Source of the DNA: Salinilacihabitans rarus
GTDB lineage: Archaea; Halobacteriota; Halobacteria; Halobacteriales; Natrialbaceae
Length of the DNA: 64,000 bases
Assembly: GCF_024296665.1 (NCBI RefSeq)
Contig: NZ_CP100762.1
Span: 992,001 to 1,056,000, forward strand
Reading direction: 5' to 3'
A program made the position numbers and the translations under genes. The notes under the pieces are model-generated. The model had not been told where the DNA came from and searched no databases. It saw only the letters and a list, made by a program, of their open reading frames with translations. Within the stretch, counting starts at the first letter, position 1. Every line of letters starts with the position of its first letter. This document shows, one piece after another, positions 26,377-34,234 of this stretch.

Positions 26377-27918
26377 TCAGATCGCCTTCAGCGTCTCGTC
26401 GTCCGGCTCGAAGCACCGGCCGCCCATCAGCGCCTCCTGGATGGCCGCCTCGACCTCGTCCTCGGCGACGCCGAGGTCCGCGGCGACCGTCTCGAGGACC
26501 GTCTCGCGGTCGGCACCGTCGCCGTCGTCGAGGTCGGTCATCGTCTCGACGACGTAGTCCTGGAGGTCGACGTCCGCGGCCGGTTCGCCGGCGCCCTCGG
26601 TCTCGGCCCCTTCGTCGACGTCTTCGCCTTCCGCCGCGGCCTCGTCGGCGTCGGCTCCCGCCGCCGTCCCTTCGGGCTCGGCTCCCTCGCCGTCCGGCGT
26701 CTCGCGTTCGTCGTCGGTTCCGGGCTCCTCCGCGTCGGCTTCCTCGGCGTCTGCGGCCGTCTCCTCCGGTTCGGGAACGTCGATGTCGGCCTCCCCGGGT
26801 TCGTCGACCTCGCTTCCCGTCGTGAACTCGGCGCCGAACTCCTCCTCGATCCGCTCGCGCTCCTCGTCGCCCATCTCGTACATCCCCTCGGCGGCCTCCT
26901 CGTCCCCGCTCAGGCCGTCGGACTCGAAGTCGCCCAGTTCGTCGAGGTCGTCGTCGGCCGCGGCGACGTCGGTCGACTCGTCGAACTCGGCGGTCGCCGG
27001 TTCGGCCTCGGTCCCGTCGCCGTCGGCGGCGTCCGGTTCGCCAGCGGACGCTTCGGCCGCGCTCGCCCCTGTCTCGCCATCGGCCTCGGCGTCCGCGCTC
27101 GCGTCCGCGGACTCGCTCGCGGGTTCCTCGCCGCCGACGTCGGCCGCCGTCGCCTCGACCTCGGCCCCGGTGGCGGCCGACGCGACCGCGGCGTCCGCGA
27201 GGGCGGCAAAGCCCGCCGCGTCGGGGCTCGCGTCGCCGGGCTGGCGGTCGAAGCGCTCGACCTGATCGCGCTCGCCGGCGACGACCTCGGCGGCCTCGAC
27301 CGCGAGGTCGCGCAGTCCGTCGAGGTAGGCGGGGGTCGTCCCGTAGTGCTGCTGGGCGAGGGGAATCCCCCTCGCGAGGCTCCGGTCGACGCCGGCCTCA
27401 AGCAGCGCGTCGGTCAGCGCCTCGCCGGAGGCGTCGAGTTCGGCGGCGGCCGCGTAGGCGCCGACGCGCTCGACGGTCCGCTCGGCCGCGCCGACGACCC
27501 AGCGGTCGCGGGTGTCGCCGTCGACGGTCGCGACGCTCTCGGGACGGATCGAGGTGTAGACGACGTCCGAGTCCTCCGGCTGGAAGGTCCGGGCCTTGCC
27601 CGTCACCGCGACGAACGCGGGCGGGTCGAGCCGTTCGAGGGTCGCGAGTTCGTCCGGCTGGTACTGGCCGGCGTAGACGACGAACGCGCCCGTCGGGTCG
27701 ACGACGCGGGCGCGCAGCATCTCGTCGTTGACCCGCGTCACCTCGGTGAGCGTCCCGACGGCGAACAGCCGGTTGACCCGGGCGCCCGTCGGCGTGATCA
27801 CGTAGTTCGGCGCGCGCTCCTCGTCGCTCTCGGCGTGCGAGAGCGAGGCGTCGTCGTACTCGGCGGCGAACAGCCGGTAGGCGACCTCGCGGCCGGGTCG
27901 CTCGCCGTTGGAACTCAT
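26377..27918 (-). CDS. rpap1: RPA-associated protein (RPAP)
   Basis: This 513-residue protein works with the single-stranded DNA-binding protein RPA. Residues 1-230 form an OB-fold-containing domain (VNRLFAVGTLTEVTRVNDEMLRARVVDPTG, then FVAVTGKARTF). A very long disordered linker (about 230-455) is made almost only of Ala, Asp, Glu, Gly, Ser and Thr, with one helical island (MYEMGDEERERIEEEFGAEF). The C-terminal 60 residues (LQDYVVETMTDL then EDEVEAAIQEALMGGRCFEP) look like a small winged helix similar in place to the RPA32 C-terminal domain. Its ATG overlaps the rpa1 stop by 4 bases. Confidence 0.88.
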   Translation of the reverse strand: MSSNGERPGREVAYRLFAAEYDDASLSHAESDEERAPNYVITPTGARVNRLFAVGTLTEVTRVNDEMLRARVVDPTGAFVVYAGQYQPDELATLERLDPPAFVAVTGKARTFQPEDSDVVYTSIRPESVATVDGDTRDRWVVGAAERTVERVGAYAAAAELDASGEALTDALLEAGVDRSLARGIPLAQQHYGTTPAYLDGLRDLAVEAAEVVAGERDQVERFDRQPGDASPDAAGFAALADAAVASAATGAEVEATAADVGGEEPASESADASADAEADGETGASAAEASAGEPDAADGDGTEAEPATAEFDESTDVAAADDDLDELGDFESDGLSGDEEAAEGMYEMGDEERERIEEEFGAEFTTGSEVDEPGEADIDVPEPEETAADAEEADAEEPGTDDERETPDGEGAEPEGTAAGADADEAAAEGEDVDEGAETEGAGEPAADVDLQDYVVETMTDLDDGDGADRETVLETVAADLGVAEDEVEAAIQEALMGGRCFEPDDETLKAI

Positions 27919-29189
27919 GCCCGCACCTCCGAGAGGAAGGCGGCGGCACGGTCGGCCGGGTCGTCGTCGCTCTCCTCGAAGGAGACGGCGTCGAGGTTCG
28001 CGCCGTACTCGTCGACCGAGAGGTGACCACGGACGCGGTACTCGCGGCCGACGATCGTCTCGCGGATGGTGTCGGCGACCGCCTCCTGGTCCATCGCGTC
28101 GCGGGCCTCCTCGCGGGCGTCGTCGACGTCGCCGCCGTAGACCGCCTCGGTGAGGTCGTCGTCGAGGACGACGGTGACGGTGCCGGTGCCGTCGTCGAGG
28201 ATCGCCTTCACGCGCAGGTCGTCGACGCCGTCGACGCTGCCGTGGGTGCGACACTGCCCTTTCTGGATGACGCGGTTGCACTCCGGGCAGCGCTGGATGA
28301 GCCCGGAGCCGTCGCGGACGGCCAGCAGGTTCCCGACCAGACAGACGTCGTAGACGCCGCCGGTCGCGACCGCCGCGCCGACCTCCATCGTCGGCGCCTC
28401 GTCGCCGACGTCGACGTCGCGATCGAGCGGCGTCACCGTCGAGAACTCCGAGACGTTCACCTCGGGGACGCCGCGGAACTCGCGGACGTAAGCGTTCTCG
28501 ATCCGGACGGACGCCCCTTCCTCGATCGCCGGGTCGGGGTTCCAGTTGGTAAACGGGAGCCGACCGCTCTCGTCGCCGAAGACGCCGCTCAGGATCTCCG
28601 TCTCGCCGTCGCGACCGTCGATCGTCCGGCGCTCGCACTCGAGGACGCGCACCTCGATTGTCACCGCGCGGTCGCCCGTCCGCAGGTCGGCGAGGTCCGC
28701 CTCGCCGCCGACCTCGTAGGGGACGTCGATCGGTTCGTCCTCGAACGACAGCGAGGTGCTCTCGCCGAGGTTGAGTTCGGGTTCGCCGTCCCACTCGCGG
28801 ACGCCGGCGTTGCCCGCGGTGATCACGTCGCCGGGCGAGAGGCCGAAGTCCTCCCACGCGGTGTAGTCGATGCGGCCCGTCTCGTCGGCGAGCCGTCCCT
28901 CGACGATGACGTGGTCGTCGCCCTGGTAGCGGATCGACCGTTTGCCCGCCGTCAGGACGACGCCCGAGACGGTGACGTTCCCGTCGTCGGTGGTGATATC
29001 GTCGATGGCCTTCGCTGACGGGGCGCCCCCGCCGCCGCTGGAGCCGTCGCCGTACTTCCGGCGGAGGCTCCCCTTGGCCTCGTCGATCGGGACGCTGTAC
29101 TCGAGCAGGTTCTGCAGGTCGGATTTGACCTCCTCTTTGTCGACGCCGAGGTCGGAGGCGAGTTCCTCGGCATGGGCTTCGAGATCCAT
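27915..29189 (-). CDS. rpa1: Replication protein A, single-stranded DNA-binding
   Basis: This 424-residue archaeal RPA binds and protects single-stranded DNA in replication and repair. The N-terminal helical segment LEAHAEELASDLGVDKEEV is typical of haloarchaeal RPA1. Three OB folds follow (about 65-150, 160-250 and 270-400). In the third OB fold is a zinc site, CPECNRVIQKGQCRTHG, with ligands at Cys301, Cys304, Cys313 and His316. I chose the ATG at 29189 over an upstream Met at 29216 because haloarchaeal RPA1 proteins begin with this MDLEAHAEEL-type helix. It is first gene of rpa1-rpap1-rpe. Confidence 0.92.
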   Translation of the reverse strand: MDLEAHAEELASDLGVDKEEVKSDLQNLLEYSVPIDEAKGSLRRKYGDGSSGGGGAPSAKAIDDITTDDGNVTVSGVVLTAGKRSIRYQGDDHVIVEGRLADETGRIDYTAWEDFGLSPGDVITAGNAGVREWDGEPELNLGESTSLSFEDEPIDVPYEVGGEADLADLRTGDRAVTIEVRVLECERRTIDGRDGETEILSGVFGDESGRLPFTNWNPDPAIEEGASVRIENAYVREFRGVPEVNVSEFSTVTPLDRDVDVGDEAPTMEVGAAVATGGVYDVCLVGNLLAVRDGSGLIQRCPECNRVIQKGQCRTHGSVDGVDDLRVKAILDDGTGTVTVVLDDDLTEAVYGGDVDDAREEARDAMDQEAVADTIRETIVGREYRVRGHLSVDEYGANLDAVSFEESDDDPADRAAAFLSEVRA

Positions 29190-29290
29190 CAATCGCCTTT
29201 CGAGTGGCGGCATCAAAAGCGTTCCCGCAGTGCGGCGGAAGTGATCCGGCGGTGACCGGCTATTTACCCCGCCCGCTCGAACGGACGCGC

Positions 29291-29953
29291 ATGCACGTCG
29301 TCGTCAACGTCGCGATGAGCGCCGACGGGAAGCTCTCGACGCGCCGGCGCGAGCAGGTGCGGATCAGCGGCGACGAGGACTTCGCTCGCGTCGACCGCCT
29401 GCGGGCCGACAGCGACGCCGTCGTCGTCGGCGTCGGCACCGTCCTCGCGGACGACCCGCACCTCACCGTCAAGGACCCGGCCTTGCGCGAGCGCCGCCGC
29501 GAGGCCGGCCGATCCGAGAACCCCGCCCGTGTCGTGGTCGACTCCCGCGCGCGGACCCCGCCCGACGCGCGGGTCCTCGACGACGAGGCGACGACGTACC
29601 TCTGTACGAGCGAGGCCGCACCGGTCGACGCCCGGGCCGCGCTCGCCGACCGGGCGCGGCTGGTCACCGCCGGCGACGACCGGGTCGACCTCCTGCGAGC
29701 GTTCGCCGCGCTGCAGGCGGAGGGGCTGGAGCGGGTCATGGTCGAGGGCGGCGGCGAACTCATCTTCTCGCTGTTCGACGCCGGCCTCGTCGACGAACTC
29801 TCGGCGTTTGTCGGGCCGACGGTGATCGGCGGGCGAGACGCGCCGACGCCCGCCGACGGCGAGGGGTTCGTCGAGGCGTTCCCGGAACTCGCCCTCGAAG
29901 ATGTCGAGCGACTGGACGACGGCGTCTTGCTCTCGTGGCGCGTGGCCGACTGA
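29291..29953 (+). CDS. Diaminohydroxy-ribosylaminopyrimidine-phosphate reductase (riboflavin pathway)
   Basis: This 220-residue protein is a RibD C-terminal-type reductase. In archaea this enzyme reduces 2,5-diamino-6-ribosylamino-4(3H)-pyrimidinone 5'-phosphate in riboflavin synthesis using NAD(P)H. Recognisable motifs are VVVNVAMSADGKLST at the N-terminus, DAVVVGVGTVLADDPHLTV, VMVEGGGELIFSLFDAGLVDEL and FVGPTVIGGRDAPTP. The length is that of the stand-alone archaeal enzyme. The ATG at 29291 was preferred because the upstream in-frame residues lie over the rpa1 promoter region. Confidence 0.9.
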   Translation: MHVVVNVAMSADGKLSTRRREQVRISGDEDFARVDRLRADSDAVVVGVGTVLADDPHLTVKDPALRERRREAGRSENPARVVVDSRARTPPDARVLDDEATTYLCTSEAAPVDARAALADRARLVTAGDDRVDLLRAFAALQAEGLERVMVEGGGELIFSLFDAGLVDELSAFVGPTVIGGRDAPTPADGEGFVEAFPELALEDVERLDDGVLLSWRVAD

Positions 29954-29985
29954 CCGCCGCGACGACGAACCCCGGCGGGGAGGCG

Positions 29986-30885
29986 TCACCGGCCGATCGA
30001 CGTCGCGTCGAACGCGGCCCGGACGAAGTCGTTCACCCGCTCGCGGTCGACGCCGCCGGTCGCGTGGTCCTCGGGGTCGATTTCGGGGAGCGCGACCTCC
30101 GACGGCTCGAAGACCCGACCGACCGTCTCGTCGCCCTCGCCGGCGCGCTTTCGCTCGACGAGGTCCCGGGCGCGCTCGACGAACGAGTCGTCGAACCGGT
30201 CGCCCTCGTGTTCGAGGAACGCCGGGAAGTCGAGCGTCGGGAACCGGTGGATGTCCCGGACGTACCGCGCGTAGAGGACCGCACGCGCGACGTACAGGTT
30301 GCGCCGGACGGTGCGGTCGGTCCGGCCGCGCTCGTACGACGAGGGGTCGACCTCGCGCAGGTGCGCGTCGGTCGGCGGGTCGTCGGGCCGCCGGGCGATC
30401 ACGCGCCCGTCGCCTTCCTCCTCGATCAGGTACGCGAGGTCGCCCCCCTCGAGCAGCCGACCGTGCAGGTACTTGCGGTACTGGCGGTTCGCGAGCGAGC
30501 GGTAGTGGTAGTAGAGCGCGCTCGGCTCGAACTGGTAGCCGACGTCGCGTTCGAGCGCCGACAGCGGCTCGAACTCGCGGTAGCGACGCGGGCTGTGGAG
30601 GAACTCGAACGCCGCCGGGTTGGAGTCGACGAGCAGTTCGGCGAACCGGCTGACGTTCCAGCCGTGGAGTTCGACCGGTTCGCGCTCGCCGGCGACCGAC
30701 TCGACGTACTCGCCGACGGTCGCGTACGCCGTCGGCTCCTGGACGAAGACGACGGCCACGTCGTAGTCGCTGTTCTCGTCGGCGAGGTTCCAGGCGCGGC
30801 TCCCGACGTCGCGAGCGGCCAGAATCGTCAGGTCGCGGCGCTCGGCAGCGCGTTCGAGCGCCGACTCGACTTCCGGTACCGTCAC
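29986..30885 (-). CDS. RlaP/YcgL-type nucleotidyltransferase
   Basis: This 299-residue protein is of the DNA polymerase beta superfamily, RlaP (YcgL) family. The catalytic motif is GSRAWNLADENSDYDVAVVFV (GS followed by DxD-like SDYDV) at about residues 28-48. Downstream are the helical blocks NPAAFEFLHSPRRY and YYHYRSLANRQYRKYL, and RNLYVARAVLYARYV. RlaP proteins are often linked to RNA ligase or RNA-repair genes, but none is nearby. The substrate is unknown. It converges on the riboflavin reductase gene and has a TATA-like element (agttat on the minus strand) about 28 bases before its start. Confidence 0.82.
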   Translation of the reverse strand: MTVPEVESALERAAERRDLTILAARDVGSRAWNLADENSDYDVAVVFVQEPTAYATVGEYVESVAGEREPVELHGWNVSRFAELLVDSNPAAFEFLHSPRRYREFEPLSALERDVGYQFEPSALYYHYRSLANRQYRKYLHGRLLEGGDLAYLIEEEGDGRVIARRPDDPPTDAHLREVDPSSYERGRTDRTVRRNLYVARAVLYARYVRDIHRFPTLDFPAFLEHEGDRFDDSFVERARDLVERKRAGEGDETVGRVFEPSEVALPEIDPEDHATGGVDRERVNDFVRAAFDATSIGR

Positions 30886-30986
30886 GGACGGGAGTTACAT
30901 TCGAACCCCGATAACTTCATCCCTGCTGGAGGACCGATCGCATCCGATTCCTGACATTCAAGGCGACCGGACCCTTCGGAACGAGT

Positions 30987-31619
30987 ATGATCGACGAGGT
31001 CCGTTCGGTCGCCCGCTCGTACTTCGACGGCCGCGTCTCGCCCGCCCACGACTGGCACCACGTCGAGCGCGTCGAGGCGCTGGCGCGTCGACTGGCCGCC
31101 GACCGCGACGACGTCGACGAGCGCGTGCTGGTGCTGGCCGTCCTCCTGCACGACGTCGGCCGACCGGGCGAGGAGGCCGGGACCGTCGACGACCACGCCG
31201 AGTGGGGCGCCCGCGAGGCCCGGTCGATCCTCGCCGAGTTCGACCTCGATCCGGGGACGGTCGACGCCGTCGCCCACTGCGTCCGCGCGCACCGCTACTC
31301 GAACGACGTCGACCCGGAGACCGTCGAGGCGCGGGTGCTCTGCGACGCGGACAACCTCGACGCCCTCGGCGCGGTCGGCCTCGCCCGGTGTTTCTCCTAC
31401 GGGGGCGAGCACGGGATTCCGTTCTACGATCCCGACCTCCCGGTCTCGGCGGACGAGTCGCCCGCGGGACACACGAGCGTCAACCACCTGCGAAAGAAGA
31501 TCCTCTCGCTGCCCGACCGGATGTACACCGAGGAGGGACGACGGCTGGCCGAGCGACGGCGGGCGGTCGTCGAAGAGTTCCTCGACCGCTTCGAGGCGGA
31601 GATCGCCGGCGAGCGGTGA
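30987..31619 (+). CDS. HD-domain metal-dependent phosphohydrolase
   Basis: This 210-residue protein has the HD superfamily signature: HDWHHVERVEALARRL (first His), VLLHDVGRPGE (the HD pair, about residues 52-62), HAEWGAREA and LCDADNLDALGAVG with the later aspartate. Close relatives are uncharacterised hydrolases of the YedJ/uncharacterised HD type that cleave nucleotides or cyclic nucleotides. The substrate cannot be read from the sequence. It converges on the PadR gene across a 134-base spacer that contains a tandem repeat. Confidence 0.85.
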   Translation: MIDEVRSVARSYFDGRVSPAHDWHHVERVEALARRLAADRDDVDERVLVLAVLLHDVGRPGEEAGTVDDHAEWGAREARSILAEFDLDPGTVDAVAHCVRAHRYSNDVDPETVEARVLCDADNLDALGAVGLARCFSYGGEHGIPFYDPDLPVSADESPAGHTSVNHLRKKILSLPDRMYTEEGRRLAERRRAVVEEFLDRFEAEIAGER

Positions 31620-31667
31620 GCGCGGGCGGCGAGAGGCGGACGACGGACGGCGGACGGAGAGCGACGA

Positions 31668-31721
31668 GCGGCGGACGGCAAGCGGGGCCAGCGGGCGGCG
31701 GACGGCAAGCGGGGCCAGCGG
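31668..31721. repeat. Two perfect 27-bp tandem repeats plus partial copies
   Basis: Two exact head-to-tail copies of a 27-base unit (each starting gcggcggacggcaagcgg) lie in the spacer between the convergent HD and PadR genes. The flanks (31628-31667 and 31722-31745) repeat the gcggacgg element imperfectly. The spacer looks like slippage-prone GC-rich DNA, with no gene in it. Confidence 0.85.
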
Positions 31722-31753
31722 GCGGCGGTCCGGCGGGTGCGGACGGCGGGTGG

Positions 31754-32044
31754 TCAGTCGTCGGCCAGCAGGTCGGCGACGTACCGGTTCTCCCACTCGC
31801 GGCGGTCCTCGATCTCGCGACGGCCCCGGCGGGTGAGGGTGTAGAAGTTCGTCCGGCGGTCCAGTTCGCCCTTCTCGACGAGCCCCTTGTCGACGAGCGT
31901 GTCGAGGTTCGGGTAGAGCCGTCCGTGGTGGATCTCGGACTCGTAGTAGTCCTCGAGTTCCTCCTTGATCGCCAGTCCGTGGGGTTCGTCGAGTCCCGCC
32001 GTCACGAGCAGGAGATCACGCTGGAAACCGGTCAGATCGAACAT
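31754..32044 (-). CDS. PadR-family transcriptional regulator
   Basis: This 96-residue PadR-type winged-helix regulator has the typical core LLVTAGLDEPHGLAIKEELEDYYESEIHHGRLYPNLDTLVDKGLVEKG and wing FYTLTRRGRREIEDR. The SEIHHGRLYPNL segment is the signature of haloarchaeal PadR proteins. It lacks the long C-terminal dimerisation domain, so it is of the short class. An inverted repeat and a TATA box right before its leaderless start suggest autoregulation, and the same operator faces the cyclase gene transcribed the other way. Confidence 0.88.
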   Translation of the reverse strand: MFDLTGFQRDLLLVTAGLDEPHGLAIKEELEDYYESEIHHGRLYPNLDTLVDKGLVEKGELDRRTNFYTLTRRGRREIEDRREWENRYVADLLADD

Positions 32045-32068
32045 GGCTCACGCTACGACCATCAGGGC

Positions 32069-32091
32069 ATTAAATGTAAGGAATATCTTAC
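32069..32091 (-). promoter_or_regulatory. PadR promoter with adjacent inverted repeat
   Basis: On the minus strand a TATA-like tttaat (32069-32074) lies about 26 bases before the leaderless ATG at 32044. Immediately upstream is GTAAG-gaatat-CTTAC (32076-32091), a 5-bp inverted repeat where BRE/TFB binding occurs. This is a natural place for the PadR protein itself to bind. Confidence 0.5.
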
Positions 32092-32168
32092 GAGTCGGAA
32101 AGCGGGCCGTAGGCGCTCGTTACCGCGCGATCCGACACGTTATTCCGGCCGCCGATCGTGGGTCGGCC

Positions 32169-32828
32169 ATGCCCACGCGCGACCTCTCGTGGCCGATCGA
32201 GTCCGGAATGCCCGTCTACCCCGGTACCCCGCCCGTCGACGTCGAGCGGCGGACGACGGTCGAGGCCGACGGCTACGCCACGACCGGCATCTCGGTCGAC
32301 TCCCACGCGGGGACCCACGTCGACGCGCCGGCGCACATGCTCGCCGACGGGCCGACCCTCGACGAGTTCCCGCTGGAGACGTTCCGCTTCGACGCCGTCG
32401 TCGCGGACCCCCGGCCGCTCGACCCCGGAGAACCGATCGACCGGGCGACGCTCCGCGCGGCCGTCCCGGAGGGGGCGGCCGACTCGGCCGACCTCCTCGT
32501 CTGTCACACCGGCTGGGAGGCCCGCTGGGGAACCGACGGCTACCTCGACCACCCGTACCTCACCGCCGACGCCGCCGAGTGGCTCGTCGACCGCGGCTGT
32601 CACCTCGGGGTCGACGCGCCGAACGTCGACCCGACGCCGGGCGCGGATGCCGGCGACGAACCCGACGGCTACCCCGTCCACCGCGTCCTCTTCGGCGACG
32701 GGCGACTGATCGTCGAGAACCTGCGGAACCTCGGGGCCGTCCCCGACCGGTTTGCCCTCCACGCCTACCCGCTCGCGATACCCGACGCGGACGCCTCGCC
32801 GGTCCGGGCGGTCGCCGTCGTCGACTGA
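32169..32828 (+). CDS. Cyclase-family (KynB-like) metal hydrolase
   Basis: This 219-residue protein is of the cyclase family that includes arylformamidase (kynurenine formamidase) and isatin hydrolase. It starts DLSWPIESGMPVYPGTPPV, and has the metal-binding motif DSHAGTHVDAPAHM (HxGTHxDxPxH) at about residues 44-57. A later block, LLVCHTGWEARWGTDGYLDHPYLT, and DAPNVDPT complete the family pattern. The likely reaction is hydrolysis of an amide or lactam; the substrate is unknown. It is divergent from PadR. Confidence 0.87.
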   Translation: MPTRDLSWPIESGMPVYPGTPPVDVERRTTVEADGYATTGISVDSHAGTHVDAPAHMLADGPTLDEFPLETFRFDAVVADPRPLDPGEPIDRATLRAAVPEGAADSADLLVCHTGWEARWGTDGYLDHPYLTADAAEWLVDRGCHLGVDAPNVDPTPGADAGDEPDGYPVHRVLFGDGRLIVENLRNLGAVPDRFALHAYPLAIPDADASPVRAVAVVD

Positions 32829-32868
32829 CGCGGAACGCTTATCCGCCGACCGACGAACTCGAAGACGT

Positions 32869-33207
32869 ATGGCGACGCCCTCGCTCCCCGCGTTGCTGGT
32901 CGCCCTCGCGGCCGTCGCCGGCGCCGCGTTGCTGGTCCACCACGACGCCCGGCGCGTCGGCGTCTCGCGGCCGCGGCTGTGGGCGGCGGTCGTCGCGCTC
33001 GCCCTCGGCGCGGGCCTGCTGCTGTACCTGTTCGTGCCGACGGTGCCCGTCCCGGGCCTGCTCGTGATCGTCCTCGCGGGCGCCGTCTTCTACCTCTTCG
33101 AGCGCGACGACGCGAACCGCGGCGACGAGCCCGCAGATCCCCGCGTCCTCCCGGAGTCGGCCGACGGCGACCGGTCGGAGGCGACGGACGAGTCGGGCGA
33201 GTCGTGA
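32869..33207 (+). CDS. Small membrane protein with three helices
   Basis: This gene predicts a 112-residue protein with three hydrophobic segments (about 6-24, 37-55 and 61-77) and an acidic soluble tail (RDDANRGDEPADPRVLPESADGDRSEATDESGES). No family is recognised. A TATA-like gcttatcc at about 32837-32844 is 28 bases before the ATG, so the transcript is probably leaderless. It is independent of msrA, which starts 49 bases later. Confidence 0.7.
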   Translation: MATPSLPALLVALAAVAGAALLVHHDARRVGVSRPRLWAAVVALALGAGLLLYLFVPTVPVPGLLVIVLAGAVFYLFERDDANRGDEPADPRVLPESADGDRSEATDESGES

Positions 33208-33256
33208 GGCGGCCGCCCCCGTCAGGCCTTTGCCCGACCGAGACCTACCGGGGGCT

Positions 33257-33793
33257 ATGGAACGAGCCACGTTCGGCGGCGGCTGTTTCTGGTGTATCGA
33301 GGCCGCGATGAAGGAACTCGACGGGGTGGAGTCGGTCACCTCCGGCTACGCCGGCGGCCACGTCGAGGACCCAACCTACGAGCAGGTGTGTACGGGCGAG
33401 ACCGGCCACGCCGAAGTGGTGCAGGTCGCGTACGACCCCGACGAGATCGGCTACGACGACCTGCTGGAGGTCTTCTTCACGATCCACGACCCGACCCAGT
33501 TGAACCGGCAGGGCCCCGACGTGGGCACGCAGTATCGCTCGGCGATCTACGCCCACGACGACCGCCAACTCGAACTCGCCGAGGCGTTCGTCGAGGAACT
33601 CGAGGCGGCCGACGTCTACGACGACGAGGTCGTCACCGAGACCGAACCCCTCGAAACGTTCTACGAGGCCGAGACGTACCACCAGAACTACTTCGAGAAG
33701 AACCCCACCGACGCCTACTGCCGGATGCACGCGGCGCCGAAGATAGACGAGGTGCGCGAGAAGTTCGCCGAGCGCGTGGCGGCGGACGACTGA
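33257..33793 (+). CDS. msrA: Peptide methionine-S-oxide reductase MsrA
   Basis: This 178-residue enzyme reduces methionine-(S)-sulfoxide in proteins with thioredoxin-type reductants. The active-site motif GGGCFWCIE contains the catalytic Cys10 and Cys13. Other family blocks are VTSGYAGGHVEDPTYEQVCTGETGHAEVVQV, TIHDPTQLNRQGPDVGTQYRSAI and TYHQNYFEKNP. The ATG at 33257 is chosen by comparison with MsrA N-termini, which begin just before ATFGGGCFW. It protects proteins from oxidation, in line with other redox genes here. Confidence 0.95.
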   Translation: MERATFGGGCFWCIEAAMKELDGVESVTSGYAGGHVEDPTYEQVCTGETGHAEVVQVAYDPDEIGYDDLLEVFFTIHDPTQLNRQGPDVGTQYRSAIYAHDDRQLELAEAFVEELEAADVYDDEVVTETEPLETFYEAETYHQNYFEKNPTDAYCRMHAAPKIDEVREKFAERVAADD

Positions 33794-33794
33794 C

Positions 33795-34076
33795 TCACTC
33801 CTCGTCGACCCGCCGCGAGACGGTGACGGGCCCGGTAGCCGGCACGTCGACCACGAACCCCTCGTACTCGAACGTGACCCGCCCCGCGGCGTCCTCCCGG
33901 CCCCTGAACAACTCGTCCAGCGCCGAGAGGTCGATCGTCTCGTAGATCGGCGGACACTCCAGCGGATCGACGCCCATCGCGTCCGCGACGACCTCGATTA
34001 CTCGCAGGCTGGGTTCGGACGCCGCCGTGAGTCGGCGGCCGGCGTCCGGCTTCGGCTTCCGTCGGCTCTCCTTCAT
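33795..34076 (-). CDS. HalOD1 output-domain protein
   Basis: This 93-residue protein is a second HalOD1 output-domain protein. After a basic N-terminus (MKESRRKPKPDAGRR) comes the domain: SLRVIEVVADAMGVDPLECPPIYETIDLSALDELF and the terminal hairpin VTFEYEGFVVDVPATGPVTVSRRV. It overlaps nothing but ends one base from the msrA stop. A 12-base element with GTACT and AGTAC arms (34081-34092) lies right before its start. Role unknown. Confidence 0.77.
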   Translation of the reverse strand: MKESRRKPKPDAGRRLTAASEPSLRVIEVVADAMGVDPLECPPIYETIDLSALDELFRGREDAAGRVTFEYEGFVVDVPATGPVTVSRRVDEE

Positions 34077-34234
34077 CAGTGTACTCTAGTACGTCGTACG
34101 GTGCCACGTAGCAAGAACCGTCCTCCTAACAGTGCGCTCCGTCGAGCGGCCGACCGACCGGCGGCGACCGTGGCCTTCCCAGCGGTCGGGAATCGGCTGG
34201 CCGTTTGTCGTCACCGCGCGGACAACTCGAACGT

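Noticed and set aside
31620-31753. Possible CRISPR-like array in the repeat-rich spacer
   Set aside because: The 27-bp units are directly adjacent with no spacers, and there are no cas genes in the window.
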